A DNA stretch of 61,934 nucleotides from Prochlorococcus sp. AG-402-M15 (GTDB taxonomy: Bacteria; Cyanobacteriota; Cyanobacteriia; PCC-6307; Cyanobiaceae), in contig QCIP01000001.1 of assembly GCA_003216615.1 (NCBI GenBank), forward strand, positions 177,455 to 239,388, given 5' to 3'. Both the position numbers and the translations under genes were made by a program. The notes under the pieces were generated by a model. The model searched no databases. It was not told the origin of the DNA and worked only from the letters and a program-made list of their open reading frames with translations. Positions 1 through 8,122 of the stretch are shown here, in pieces; the stretch's first letter is position 1, and each line of letters starts with the position of its first letter.

Positions 1-1389
1 GTAGATGAAAACATATCAAATGGAAAACTCTTAATTGCCACAGTCAAAGGCGATGTTCATGATATTGGAAAAAATTTGGTTGACATAATACTTACAAATA
101 ACGGTTATGACGTAATAAATCTTGGAATAAAGCAAGATGTTTCAGCAATTATAGAAGCACAAAAGAAGCACAATGCAGATTGCATCGCTATGAGCGGATT
201 ACTTGTTAAGTCAACTGCATTTATGAAGGATAATTTAGAGGCACTTAACAATGAAGATATTAGTGTGCCAGTAATATTAGGAGGTGCAGCTTTAACGCCA
301 AAATTTGTAAATGAGGACTGCAGCAAAATATATAAAGGGAAAATATTGTACGGAAAAGATGCATTCACTGATCTTAAATTCATGAATGAATATATGGATA
401 ATAAAAAAAAGGGAAATTGGTCAAATACAAAGGGGTTTATTAACAATGAGGGTATAAATATTAATTTAGCCTCATCAAAAACTAACTCTGATGCGGTTAA
501 TAAATCAATATCCATACGTACTGAGACTTCCAAATTAAATTTAAAAGAAAATTTTATAAGATCTAAATTTGTAAATGAAGAAGAACCAATTCAAGCTCCT
601 TTTTTGGGGACGAAAGTCTTATACGACATTGATATTGATTTAAAAAAGTTAATTTTTTATTTAGATACAAAAGCTCTATTTAGTGGGCAATGGCAAATAA
701 AAAAAGGAAAAAACCAAAGCGTAGATGAATACAATAACTATCTGGATTCATTTGCTAAACCATTGTTAGATAAATGGTTAGAGACAATTGTAGATAAAAA
801 ACTTATTTCACCCAAAGCAGTTTATGGATATTTCAGATGTGGTAGAAAAGATAATAGTATTTTTCTATTTGATGATAAATCATTAAATAAAATTTCCCAA
901 TTCAATTTTCCAAGACAAAAATCTGGGAATAATCTTTGCATAGCTGATTTCTATTGTGATTTAAAAAATGATAAACCAATAGATATATTTCCTATGCAGG
1001 CAGTAACAATGGGTGATATTGCTAGTGAATATTCTCAAAAATTATTTAAAGAAGATAAATATAGTGATTATTTATTATTTCATGGACTTACAGTGCAATT
1101 AGCAGAAGCTCTAGCTGAGTATGTCCATGCATTAATTCGAATTGAATGTGGATTTAGGACTGAAGAACCAGACAAAAATAGAGAAATACTTGCTCAAAAA
1201 TATAGAGGAGCTAGATATTCCTTTGGATATCCTGCATGTCCAAAAGTATCTGATTCAAACATACAATTATCATTGTTGGATGCAAAAAGAATTAATTTGA
1301 TCATGGATGAATCTGAACAACTTCATCCAGAACAAAGTACTACAGCTATCATTTCACTACACTCAAAAGCTAAATATTTCAGCGCCTAA
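1..1389 (+). CDS. metH: Cobalamin-dependent methionine synthase, C-terminal part (partial at 5' end)
   Basis: The reading frame is open from base 1, so the gene starts upstream; 462 residues are visible. MetH transfers a methyl group from 5-methyltetrahydrofolate to homocysteine through cobalamin. The first visible residues carry the B12-binding signature GDVHDIGKN (DxHxxG, the His that ligates cobalt), followed by MSGLLVKST and GGAAL, typical of the B12-binding Rossmann domain. The second half is the AdoMet-binding reactivation domain, with RGARYSFGYPACP near residue 400. The upstream homocysteine and folate domains lie outside the window. The linker between the two domains (about residues 130-190) is Asn/Ser/Lys-rich. 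The gene is followed convergently by a small minus-strand gene. Identification is firm. Confidence 0.97.
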   Translation, partial: VDENISNGKLLIATVKGDVHDIGKNLVDIILTNNGYDVINLGIKQDVSAIIEAQKKHNADCIAMSGLLVKSTAFMKDNLEALNNEDISVPVILGGAALTPKFVNEDCSKIYKGKILYGKDAFTDLKFMNEYMDNKKKGNWSNTKGFINNEGININLASSKTNSDAVNKSISIRTETSKLNLKENFIRSKFVNEEEPIQAPFLGTKVLYDIDIDLKKLIFYLDTKALFSGQWQIKKGKNQSVDEYNNYLDSFAKPLLDKWLETIVDKKLISPKAVYGYFRCGRKDNSIFLFDDKSLNKISQFNFPRQKSGNNLCIADFYCDLKNDKPIDIFPMQAVTMGDIASEYSQKLFKEDKYSDYLLFHGLTVQLAEALAEYVHALIRIECGFRTEEPDKNREILAQKYRGARYSFGYPACPKVSDSNIQLSLLDAKRINLIMDESEQLHPEQSTTAIISLHSKAKYFSA

Positions 1390-1398
1390 GCTACATCA

Positions 1399-1617
1399 TT
1401 AGTTTTTTTCTAGATATTCAATAATTTCTTCCTTAAGTTCTTCCATCATTTCATTATCACCCAGATCAAGTCCCTCACCGGCTGCGTCCTGTAATAATTC
1501 AAGATAGTATGAAGCACCATCACTAGATAAGAATTCTAATGCGGAAGTTTCTTCACTATCTTTAAAAGCATCATAAAGAGCTTTAAATGCTATGTTTTCA
1601 GTAAAGTCCCAATCCAT
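1399..1617 (-). CDS. Small acidic conserved hypothetical protein
   Basis: A 72-residue, strongly acidic, apparently soluble helical protein with Asp/Glu clusters in its C-terminal half (for example DLGDNEMMEELKEE). I recognise no enzymatic motif. It starts with ATG at 1617 and lies convergent to metH, 9 bases from its stop. A TTGACG box (about 1668-1673 read on the minus strand) with AT-rich sequence further downstream could be its promoter. I suspect a small picocyanobacterial family because codon use and length look normal, but no function can be assigned. Confidence 0.7.
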   Translation of the reverse strand: MDWDFTENIAFKALYDAFKDSEETSALEFLSSDGASYYLELLQDAAGEGLDLGDNEMMEELKEEIIEYLEKN

Positions 1618-1717
1618 AATGAAAAAAACCTTATTAGAATTATTACCTCCTTACCCCCCATACTCGTCAACCTTTTTTTAAGAAATGTTGGTGTTTTATT
1701 ATTATTAAAAAAAATCT

Positions 1718-2101
1718 ATGACCATAAATAATCAAGTTCAATTGAATGTTTTAGGAGAAAAAATTGAGGTTTGTAGTTGTGCACCTATCACAGGCTGGTT
1801 CAGAGATGGATTTTGCAACTATGACAAAAATGATGGGGGGAATCATTCTATATGTTGTGTAATGGATGATAATTTCCTGAAATATAGTAAATCACAAGGT
1901 AATGATTTAATAACTCCCATGCCTATTTATTCCTTCCCAGGATTAAAGGATGGTGATCATTGGTGTATTTGTCTTGATAGGTGGAAGCAAGCATTATTAG
2001 ACGGTCTTGCACCAAAAGTCATATTAGAATCAACAAATATAGTAGTCTTAGATTCAGTACCTCTAGATAAATTGAAAGAATATCAATTTAATAAAAAGTA
2101 A
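1718..2101 (+). CDS. DUF2237 family protein
   Basis: A 127-residue soluble protein matching the DUF2237 pattern: an N-terminal NVLGEKIEVCS, then TGWFRDGFC, a GNDL motif, and FPGLKDGDHWCICLDRW followed by a helix ending in VVLDSVPLDKLK. The family is widespread in bacteria and has no established function. The conserved Cys residues (in EVCSC, DGFC, SICC, HWCIC) suggest metal or redox chemistry, but that is inference. It starts at an ATG after an A-run and is followed 48 bases later by the Ap4A phosphorylase-type gene on the same strand. Confidence 0.85.
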   Translation: MTINNQVQLNVLGEKIEVCSCAPITGWFRDGFCNYDKNDGGNHSICCVMDDNFLKYSKSQGNDLITPMPIYSFPGLKDGDHWCICLDRWKQALLDGLAPKVILESTNIVVLDSVPLDKLKEYQFNKK

Positions 2102-2149
2102 TTACAAATTTATTATTTTTTTTAGAATGATAATGATAATTTTTTTTAA

Positions 2150-2980
2150 ATGAGTTTAGAAATATATTGGAAAAAAGCACTAGAGCAAACTCGATTATCA
2201 ATTGATGATGAATCATTATATCCTCTCAAAACTGATATTATTACAAGAGATTTATATGAAAAAGACGACTTCATAATTAGGAAACTCGATACTTCAAAAT
2301 TTAATAAAAAAAAAATTTATGGTCCTAAGCAGAATCCATTTTGTCCATGGGAAAAGATACTAGAAATTGATAAAATTGGTGATAATCATCAATTAATATT
2401 AAACAAGTACCCTGTACAAAAAGGACATATTTTATTGATTACAAATAAATGGAAACCTCAAAATGGATGGTTAGATATTAATGATTGGAGAGCGATCCAA
2501 CAAGTTAATAAAGATACTAGTGGATTATGGTTTTTTAATAGTTCTCCAATTGCGGGAGCAAGTCAACCACACAGGCATTTTCAACTTCTGCGTAGATCTA
2601 GAGATGAGATATCATGCCCAAGAGAAAAGTGGTTTTTAGAGATGAACACATATCAAGATATAAATAGTAAACTAAAAAAAAATATTATTGTATCCAAATT
2701 TAATTTTTTAGAAAATTCATCATTTCTTTTTGAATTTTATTTAGAATTATGCAGGAAATTAGGACTTGGTAACCCTATTAGTGATAAGAAGCCGATACAT
2801 CCTTACAATATTTTAATAACTAATAAATGGATCGCTATCATAAAGAGAAAAAATGATCATATTCATGGTTTCAGTATTAACGGTTTAGGGTTTGCAGGAT
2901 ATCTATTAGTAACTGAAAAATCGAATATTAATTATTTAAAGAAATTTGGGCCTGAAAAACTTCTAGAAAGTTTTGTTTAA
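2150..2980 (+). CDS. ATP adenylyltransferase / Ap4A phosphorylase-type HIT-superfamily protein
   Basis: A 276-residue protein of the GalT/Apa2-like branch of the HIT superfamily. It contains NPFCPWE near residue 61, HQLILNKYPVQKGHILLIT (substrate-domain strands), and the catalytic stretch SSPIAGASQPHRHFQLL near residue 130, in which the HRH pair corresponds to the HxHxQ nucleotidyl-transfer histidine site of Ap4A phosphorylases. These enzymes split diadenosine tetraphosphate with phosphate to give ATP and ADP. The C-terminal HPYNILITNKW matches the second ATP adenylyltransferase domain. The length fits the cyanobacterial form. Substrate preference is not visible. Confidence 0.85.
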   Translation: MSLEIYWKKALEQTRLSIDDESLYPLKTDIITRDLYEKDDFIIRKLDTSKFNKKKIYGPKQNPFCPWEKILEIDKIGDNHQLILNKYPVQKGHILLITNKWKPQNGWLDINDWRAIQQVNKDTSGLWFFNSSPIAGASQPHRHFQLLRRSRDEISCPREKWFLEMNTYQDINSKLKKNIIVSKFNFLENSSFLFEFYLELCRKLGLGNPISDKKPIHPYNILITNKWIAIIKRKNDHIHGFSINGLGFAGYLLVTEKSNINYLKKFGPEKLLESFV

Positions 2981-2983
2981 ATA

Positions 2984-3163
2984 CTAGTTAGTTACTTCAA
3001 CATCGTTATCCCTGCTTATTTGCCTTTCTAAAACTTCTATAGAAGCTGTTACGGAGGCGATTTTACGTTCAAGTGAATCTTTTATATAATTGAGCATTTC
3101 TAATTTCTTATTTTGATAAAAAATCTTTTTTTCTTTAGATGACTTGAAATAACAATTAAACAT
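2984..3163 (-). CDS. Small helical hypothetical protein (59 aa)
   Basis: An ATG-initiated frame of 59 residues, starting MFNCYFKSSKEKK and ending with NDVEVTN, found by reading the minus strand. The middle and C-terminal part (EMLNYIKDSLERKIASVTAS then EVLERQISR) has coiled-coil-like heptads. It is convergent with the Ap4A phosphorylase-type gene, 3 bases from its stop, and fills the gap with no room to spare, which favours a real gene. No family is recognised. Confidence 0.55.
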   Translation of the reverse strand: MFNCYFKSSKEKKIFYQNKKLEMLNYIKDSLERKIASVTASIEVLERQISRDNDVEVTN

Positions 3164-3308
3164 TTTTTATTTTTATTATAAAAAGATACTTAATTGACTT
3201 GTGACATGAAAATAAGTTGGTTTTAATTTAAAAACAATATTCCATATGGACTTTCAATTTTTTTTGAATAAAATTAAATAAATTCCTTACTATTCAAGAA
3301 AATTATTA

Positions 3309-4322
3309 TTGAATATTCCTGAGAATTCAAATACAAAAAGAATTTCAATTGATTTACCTGAGGAACTAATTTCCAGGTTTGATCAATTACGAAAAGAGTG
3401 GGGATTTAGAGCAAGAGGACCTGTAATTGAAAAGATACTTCAAGAACTTCTTCAAGAAGATGATTTACTACCTAAGAACCAACAGCAAGAAATAGACTTT
3501 AACGAGAAAAAGAATAATAATGAAAATGTCAATATTGATGAAAATACTGCATTGGTATTAATTAAATCAGACAGTATAAGAGAAGTTAATGAGATATCTT
3601 TAAATAAAAGAGTTTCAAATAACGACCAATATATAGAAAAAACCAACTTAAACATAAGCCTTCCCAATTTTGTTGAAAAAAAATTAAAGAATATAAGAAG
3701 AAGTATTAATAGTGAAAAATTAAAAGAGAATATTAATGATATTCAAATTAATACAATTAAAGAAACTGAATTAATAAAATGTCGAATAGCGTTAATTAGT
3801 CATTGGAAAACCTTATATGGAACAGTTCCTAACGATCATGTAATCGAAGCGTCGATGGATTGGTTTGGAAGGGATATATGGCCAAATCTTGATGGAACAG
3901 AAAATCTACCCTTTTCATGGAGTGCAGCCAATAAATTAATGTCTGAATTATGCCCATTTTGGATAAGGAAAAATCCATCACTTGAAATTGTTTTATTAAT
4001 GATTGGCGTTTTAGAAGACCCTTTTGCTACATCAGATTTAATTAATAGGATACCAACACTAATGAGGAGGTTTGTAAGTAGATTTAAGAGAAATAACAGA
4101 ACAAATTCATTTGAAACTTTGGACTCAACAATGACGGTACATGGAGCACTTAAATTATTGAATTTATCAACATCCGCAGGATCAGCTCATACATTACGAA
4201 AAATTAGGGAGGCCTATAAAGCAATAGCCTTAGAGACTCATCCAGATGCTGGAGGATCAACAGATCAAATGAGAAAATTAAATGAAGCGTATCAATTGCT
4301 AAAAAATCTATATAAAAATTAG
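3309..4322 (+). CDS. Ribbon-helix-helix plus J-domain fusion protein
   Basis: A 337-residue protein from a TTG start; no ATG is available near the N-terminus. Residues 10-50 look like a ribbon-helix-helix DNA-binding fold: a short strand KRISIDLP, then two helices ending EKILQELL. Residues about 55-140 form a low-complexity Asn/Glu/Lys linker. Residues about 155-265 are a helical domain with Trp-rich segments. The last 60 residues are a J-domain with the diagnostic HPD tripeptide in THPDAGGSTDQM, followed by the usual NEAYQLLK helix. HPD normally stimulates DnaK-type Hsp70 ATPase. A DNA-binding protein that can recruit Hsp70 is an unusual build. The gene is monocistronic and is followed by AGACT/AGTCT half-site arrays. 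Confidence 0.75.
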   Translation: MNIPENSNTKRISIDLPEELISRFDQLRKEWGFRARGPVIEKILQELLQEDDLLPKNQQQEIDFNEKKNNNENVNIDENTALVLIKSDSIREVNEISLNKRVSNNDQYIEKTNLNISLPNFVEKKLKNIRRSINSEKLKENINDIQINTIKETELIKCRIALISHWKTLYGTVPNDHVIEASMDWFGRDIWPNLDGTENLPFSWSAANKLMSELCPFWIRKNPSLEIVLLMIGVLEDPFATSDLINRIPTLMRRFVSRFKRNNRTNSFETLDSTMTVHGALKLLNLSTSAGSAHTLRKIREAYKAIALETHPDAGGSTDQMRKLNEAYQLLKNLYKN

Positions 4323-4340
4323 TATACTCATTCTATTATA

Positions 4341-4369
4341 AGACTAATTATAAGTCTATTTAATAGTCT
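4341..4369. repeat. Array 1 of AGACT/AGTCT half-sites at 12-bp spacing
   Basis: Three 5-bp half-sites, AGACT at 4341, AGTCT at 4353 and AGTCT at 4365, are separated by exactly 7 bases each, so they repeat every 12 bp. The first two form a dyad, AGACT-N7-AGTCT. It begins 19 bases after the stop codon of the RHH/J-domain gene. The same geometry recurs at 4524 and 5065. Likely a cooperative binding site, by inference. Confidence 0.6.
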
Positions 4370-4523
4370 AATATAAGATAAATGCGAGTAGCAAAGTTTC
4401 TAATTTTCTCAAATTATTTATCAGCTAAAATTAATGGATACAATTATTATAATAAATGGAAATTAAAATAAAATTCACTTGGTCAAAATATAAGAAATTT
4501 AATTGTATAGTATTTCTCAAATA

Positions 4524-4552
4524 AGACTCATTAATAGTCTATTATTTAGTCA
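4524..4552. repeat. Array 2 of AGACT/AGTCT half-sites at 12-bp spacing
   Basis: AGACT at 4524, AGTCT at 4536 and the near-match AGTCA at 4548 again sit 12 bp apart with 7-base spacers. Order and orientation match array 1. The spacers differ in sequence between arrays, so the half-sites are conserved while the intervening bases are not, as expected for a protein-binding site. Confidence 0.6.
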
Positions 4553-4748
4553 CAAAATATATATGTAAGATATAGTAATTTACCAATTAGAATAAATCAT
4601 CCCAAAATTGCTTAAAGCCCAAAAAAAATTAAAAATTGATTAATAAATCAAAATATTTTGTCCTTTAAATGTCCAAAAAAATAATAATGTCTAAAAAGTA
4701 TTGCTATAAAAGGCTTTAATGTCTTCCAGTACTGCCTTAAAGACAGTA

Positions 4749-5009
4749 CTACTTAGATTGAAGCTTTTCAATGACCGTTTGTTTATCAATACTAGGGACA
4801 TCACTTAATCCGTTGGCATCAAACCAAGGGGCGCTAGCCCAATCAAATCCTTCCCCAAAAGTATTATCTGGTGCTGTTATATACCAATGACATGAAGCAT
4901 CTGGTATGTCAACAGCACATTTTGACCAATCATCTGACCACTGTGGGACTTGTACCCACAGCACTGAAGATAGAAGTAGAGATAGTAAATTGATCATGAA
5001 ACTTATCAT
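4749..5009 (-). CDS. Small secreted Trp-rich protein
   Basis: An 86-residue protein with an N-terminal hydrophobic signal-like segment (MINLLSLLLSSVLWVQ; the second ATG at 4997 may be the true start). The mature part is short and aromatic (QWSDDW, SCHWYITAP, FDWASAPWFDANG), with two cysteines (in SKCAV and ASCHW) that could form one disulfide. Export to periplasm or medium is inferred from the signal. No known family is recognised. Its upstream region carries a dyad array at 5053-5081, so it may be under the same regulator as the neighbouring arrays. Confidence 0.65.
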   Translation of the reverse strand: MISFMINLLSLLLSSVLWVQVPQWSDDWSKCAVDIPDASCHWYITAPDNTFGEGFDWASAPWFDANGLSDVPSIDKQTVIEKLQSK

Positions 5010-5052
5010 ACAACATTAATTAGTTTTATAGGTTTATTATTTATCTTATATA

Positions 5053-5081
5053 AGAATTATATGTAGACTAGTTTATAGTCT
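5053..5081. promoter_or_regulatory. Array 3 of AGACT/AGTCT half-sites, upstream of the small secreted-protein gene
   Basis: AGAAT (5053, near-match), AGACT (5065) and AGTCT (5077) lie 12 bp apart with 7-base spacers. The dyad AGACT-N7-AGTCT is 56 bases upstream of the ATG of the minus-strand secreted protein and just beyond the end of pheT, so it is well placed as an operator or activator site. The binding protein is unknown; the nearby RHH/J-domain protein is a candidate. Confidence 0.55.
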
Positions 5082-5102
5082 TATATGAGATTATTAATAC
5101 AA

Positions 5103-7547
5103 TTAATTCCTCAGTTTAGTATTAAAACATTTTTCAACATTAGAAATGATATTTGAATGTATAGATGCAATATCCGAGTCCAGTAATGTTTTATCTTTAT
5201 CTCTATAAGATAATCTAAATGTATAACTTATATGATCATCTCCAAATTTAGTATCTTCAAAAACATCAAGTAAATTTACATCCTCTAAGAGATTTTTTCC
5301 TGTTTTTCTTATCTGTGATGTTATTTCGCTTATTAAAAATTTCTTACTGAAAACAAAATTTATATCCCTTTCCATTTTCGGAACAATTGGGTATTGCTTA
5401 TATATTGGAATCCATTTATTTTTTCTTGTACTAGCTCCCAAGAGGTTAGAAACATTTATGTTAAATATATAAACTTTTTTTAATGACTTCTTTTCTAATA
5501 TTAGTTTGGGATGTATTTCACCAAAATAACCTGCATCTTTCCCTTCAATAACTAACTTCGCTGTTCTTCCTGGATGAAGAAAATCAATTGAATCAGTAGG
5601 TTTATCCTCAATTTTTATATTCAAAGATTCTAAAGCCTCCTTTAACTTTCCTCTGGCCTGATAATAATTAAGATCGTTATCCTTACCCGAATTTATCCAT
5701 TTCCCAAATTTTTTATTTCCATAAATCGCGCCATTCAGAACTTCTTCTTGAATGAAGTCAGTTTTCTTATGAAAAACATTTCCAATTTCAAATATATAAC
5801 AACTTGCCTGTCCAGCTTTTATATTACGATTCACTATCTCCAAATGTTCTTTCCAGATATTATCTCTAAGACAGCTTGTTTCTAATAACAAAGGATTAGA
5901 AATTTTTATAAGTTTTTCATTTTCTTCAGGAACAAGTGAGTAGCTTAGTACCTCGTTAAAACCGTTTTCTATAAAACCATTTTTTACTTTTCTCAATGCC
6001 AACTGTTCTGATGACAATTTTCCAGGCTTTATTGGATTAGGAAGTTTTAAGTCGAATCTGTCATACCCTATTAATCTCGCTATTTCTTCAATTAAATCTA
6101 TTTCTCTTATTAAATCATGTGATCTATTAGGAATTACTGCTACATCCCAGCCATATTCTTTATTCTTTAAAGTACAACCTATGAGTTTTAATTTATCAAC
6201 TATTTCATTATCAGATATATTTCTTTTTTCAAATTGATCGTTAATTATTAATGGACCAAGAATTTTATGTATTCGATTTCTCCTTAGTTTAATAAATATA
6301 TCCTCATTACTTATTAAATTGGAAGTATTGATGATTGGTGAATGAATAGAAAAATATTCTTCTAAAAGATTAATTGCCCTAGTTACTGCACTTATTGTAT
6401 TTTTCGATGAAATCCCTTTTTCATACCTGCTGCTAGATTCTGTTCTTATGCCAACCGCCTTTGAAGATTTTCTTATAGTAACTGGATTAAAAACAGCGCC
6501 TTCAAGGTAAATAGATGAGGTAGTATTAGTTACAGAAGTCTCTAAACCGCCTATCACCCCAGCAATAGCTACCGGTTTATCACAACAAGTAATAACTGTG
6601 ATATTTTCATTTAAATCATATTCTTTACCATCTAAGCAAATAAGGCTTTCGTTATCCTTGCCTTTTCTTACAGAGAATTCTTCTGGAGAAACTTCCTTAC
6701 CAATTAAGTTTGACAGTTTATCTTTATCAAACGCATGCAAAGGTTGACCTTGCTCCAAAAGAATATAATTTGTCAAATCAACTAGAAGATTAATAGATTT
6801 GATACCTGATTTTTCTATACGGTCTTTAAGCCAATTTGGGGATAATTTCTCTCCATTTACTCCATCAATGCAACTTATTGTATAGATGCAATTAGATTCT
6901 ATAGCCTCTGGACAAAGTTTAATTCCCTTAAGTAAATGAATATTGTATTTATGGTTTAATTCTGGAAAATTTAAGGTGGATTCTAAAAGGGCAGAAATTT
7001 CACGGGCTATACCTATAACAGACATTCCGTCAGGTCTATTAGCTGTAATGGCTAAATCATATATAAAATCATTTAATTGAAGCAAGTCAGACCCTGGAGT
7101 GCCCAATTCATGTTTTAAGGCTAAATCTTCATCAATGATCTCTATCCCTTCGCTAGAGTCCACTAAACCCAGTTCCTGCAGTGAACATATCATTCCTTCA
7201 CTCATAACACCTCTAATTTCACTTTTTTTAATAGTTAAATCAACAGCATTTAATTTCGCGCCTACAGTAGCAACATAAACATAAATATTTGGTTTAATAT
7301 TGCTCGCACCACAGATAATTTGTAAATTCTTTGAATTACCAATATCGACTTGGCAAATTGAAAGTTTTTCAGATCCTTCGTGTTTTAAAACAGATAATAC
7401 CTTACCTAAAACAACACCATTTACATTTTCTGAACAATCTTCTAATGATTCAACCTCAAATCCACCAATAGACAATTTCTCAGAGAGATCTTCAGGAGTA
7501 GAAGTAATTTCTACTAAATTATTCAACCAATTTTGAGAAACTTTCAT
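5103..7547 (-). CDS. pheT: Phenylalanyl-tRNA synthetase beta subunit
   Basis: An 814-residue protein of the usual PheT length. It begins MKVSQNWLNNLVEI, followed by the EMAP-like tRNA-binding domain (VVLGKVL, KLSICQVDIG, IICGASNI). B3/B4 domain motifs follow (ANRPDGMS near residue 170; HAFDKDKL; VIGGLETSV; EGAVFNPVTIRKSSKAVG and RTESSSRYEKG). The B5 domain (RSHDLIREIDLIEEIARLIGYD) precedes the catalytic-like domain (LHPGRTAKL, FGEIHP). The C-terminal anticodon-binding ferredoxin-like domain is present (KMERDINFVF and SYTFRLSYRDKDKTL). It partners PheS, not in this window, to charge tRNA-Phe. It is divergent from rpmG. Confidence 0.97.
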   Translation of the reverse strand: MKVSQNWLNNLVEITSTPEDLSEKLSIGGFEVESLEDCSENVNGVVLGKVLSVLKHEGSEKLSICQVDIGNSKNLQIICGASNIKPNIYVYVATVGAKLNAVDLTIKKSEIRGVMSEGMICSLQELGLVDSSEGIEIIDEDLALKHELGTPGSDLLQLNDFIYDLAITANRPDGMSVIGIAREISALLESTLNFPELNHKYNIHLLKGIKLCPEAIESNCIYTISCIDGVNGEKLSPNWLKDRIEKSGIKSINLLVDLTNYILLEQGQPLHAFDKDKLSNLIGKEVSPEEFSVRKGKDNESLICLDGKEYDLNENITVITCCDKPVAIAGVIGGLETSVTNTTSSIYLEGAVFNPVTIRKSSKAVGIRTESSSRYEKGISSKNTISAVTRAINLLEEYFSIHSPIINTSNLISNEDIFIKLRRNRIHKILGPLIINDQFEKRNISDNEIVDKLKLIGCTLKNKEYGWDVAVIPNRSHDLIREIDLIEEIARLIGYDRFDLKLPNPIKPGKLSSEQLALRKVKNGFIENGFNEVLSYSLVPEENEKLIKISNPLLLETSCLRDNIWKEHLEIVNRNIKAGQASCYIFEIGNVFHKKTDFIQEEVLNGAIYGNKKFGKWINSGKDNDLNYYQARGKLKEALESLNIKIEDKPTDSIDFLHPGRTAKLVIEGKDAGYFGEIHPKLILEKKSLKKVYIFNINVSNLLGASTRKNKWIPIYKQYPIVPKMERDINFVFSKKFLISEITSQIRKTGKNLLEDVNLLDVFEDTKFGDDHISYTFRLSYRDKDKTLLDSDIASIHSNIISNVEKCFNTKLRN

Positions 7548-7648
7548 ATATATTTTTTAATCAATGATGATAAAAGAAATGAGTATATCTTCAAAAAAGT
7601 TTGTTGAAGATGTACAATAGAAAATTATACAATAAAGTATTAATTAAA

Positions 7649-7843
7649 ATGGCCAAAAAAGGGACAAGAGTTGTAGTGACCCTGGAATGTACTGAAGCTA
7701 GGACAAGCACAGATCCTAAGAGATCAAATGGTGTCTCAAGATATACTACTGAAAAGAATCGTAGAAATACAACTGAAAGATTAGAACTTAAAAAGTTTAA
7801 TCCTCACTTAAACAGAATGACAATACACAAAGAAATAAAGTAA
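7649..7843 (+). CDS. rpmG: 50S ribosomal protein L33
   Basis: A 64-residue L33 starting [17 protein letters not shown], at the ATG at 7649. The open frame extends further upstream, but that part is not L33-like. The rest, with [30 protein letters not shown], matches the family; the zinc-ribbon cysteines found in some L33 proteins are absent. It sits 12 bases upstream of rpsR, so the two are very likely cotranscribed, as in other cyanobacteria and plastids. Confidence 0.97.
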   Translation: MAKKGTRVVVTLECTEARTSTDPKRSNGVSRYTTEKNRRNTTERLELKKFNPHLNRMTIHKEIK

Positions 7844-7855
7844 TCAAACTAAATC

Positions 7856-8077
7856 ATGCCTAATTCAATTTTTAAAAAACAATTATCACCTATCAAACCT
7901 GGGGATCCTATTGACTATAAGGATGTAGAACTACTAAAAAAATTCATAACTGAGAGGGGTAAAATCCTACCAAGAAGGATGACAGGTTTAACCTCCAAGC
8001 AACAAAGAGATCTTACATTAGCTGTAAAAAGAGCCAGAATTGTAGCTCTTTTACCCTTCGTCAATCCTGAAGGATAA
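7856..8077 (+). CDS. rpsR: 30S ribosomal protein S18
   Basis: A 73-residue S18 with the standard features: [19 protein letters not shown] followed by [24 protein letters not shown] and a short C-terminal tail. It binds the S6/16S rRNA platform in the small subunit. It is probably translated from the rpmG transcript and followed after 45 bases by the RNB-domain gene on the same strand. Confidence 0.98.
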   Translation: MPNSIFKKQLSPIKPGDPIDYKDVELLKKFITERGKILPRRMTGLTSKQQRDLTLAVKRARIVALLPFVNPEG

Positions 8078-8122
8078 TTTCATATTGAATATAGTTGGCA
8101 CTATAATTAATATCTGAAATAT

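Larger units (their letters stand above)
4323..4748. other. 426-bp interval with few coding signals
   Basis: This very AT-rich gap holds two half-site arrays (4341 and 4524) and, at its right end, an inverted repeat AGTACTG-N9-CAGTACT (about 4727-4752) overlapping the stop of the secreted-protein gene, which could help terminate its transcript. Very short ATG frames occur (29 codons from 4382, 22 codons from about 4456), but they have no family resemblance or convincing codon pattern. I would not call them genes. Confidence 0.5.

Noticed and set aside
105-533. 142-codon minus-strand frame opposite metH
   Set aside because: It lies wholly inside metH, which has clear conserved motifs in this interval. 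It is a shadow frame with no family features.
4382-4471. 29-codon ATG frame between the RHH/J-domain gene and the secreted-protein gene
   Set aside because: Too short, no motif, and the composition is like the surrounding non-coding DNA.
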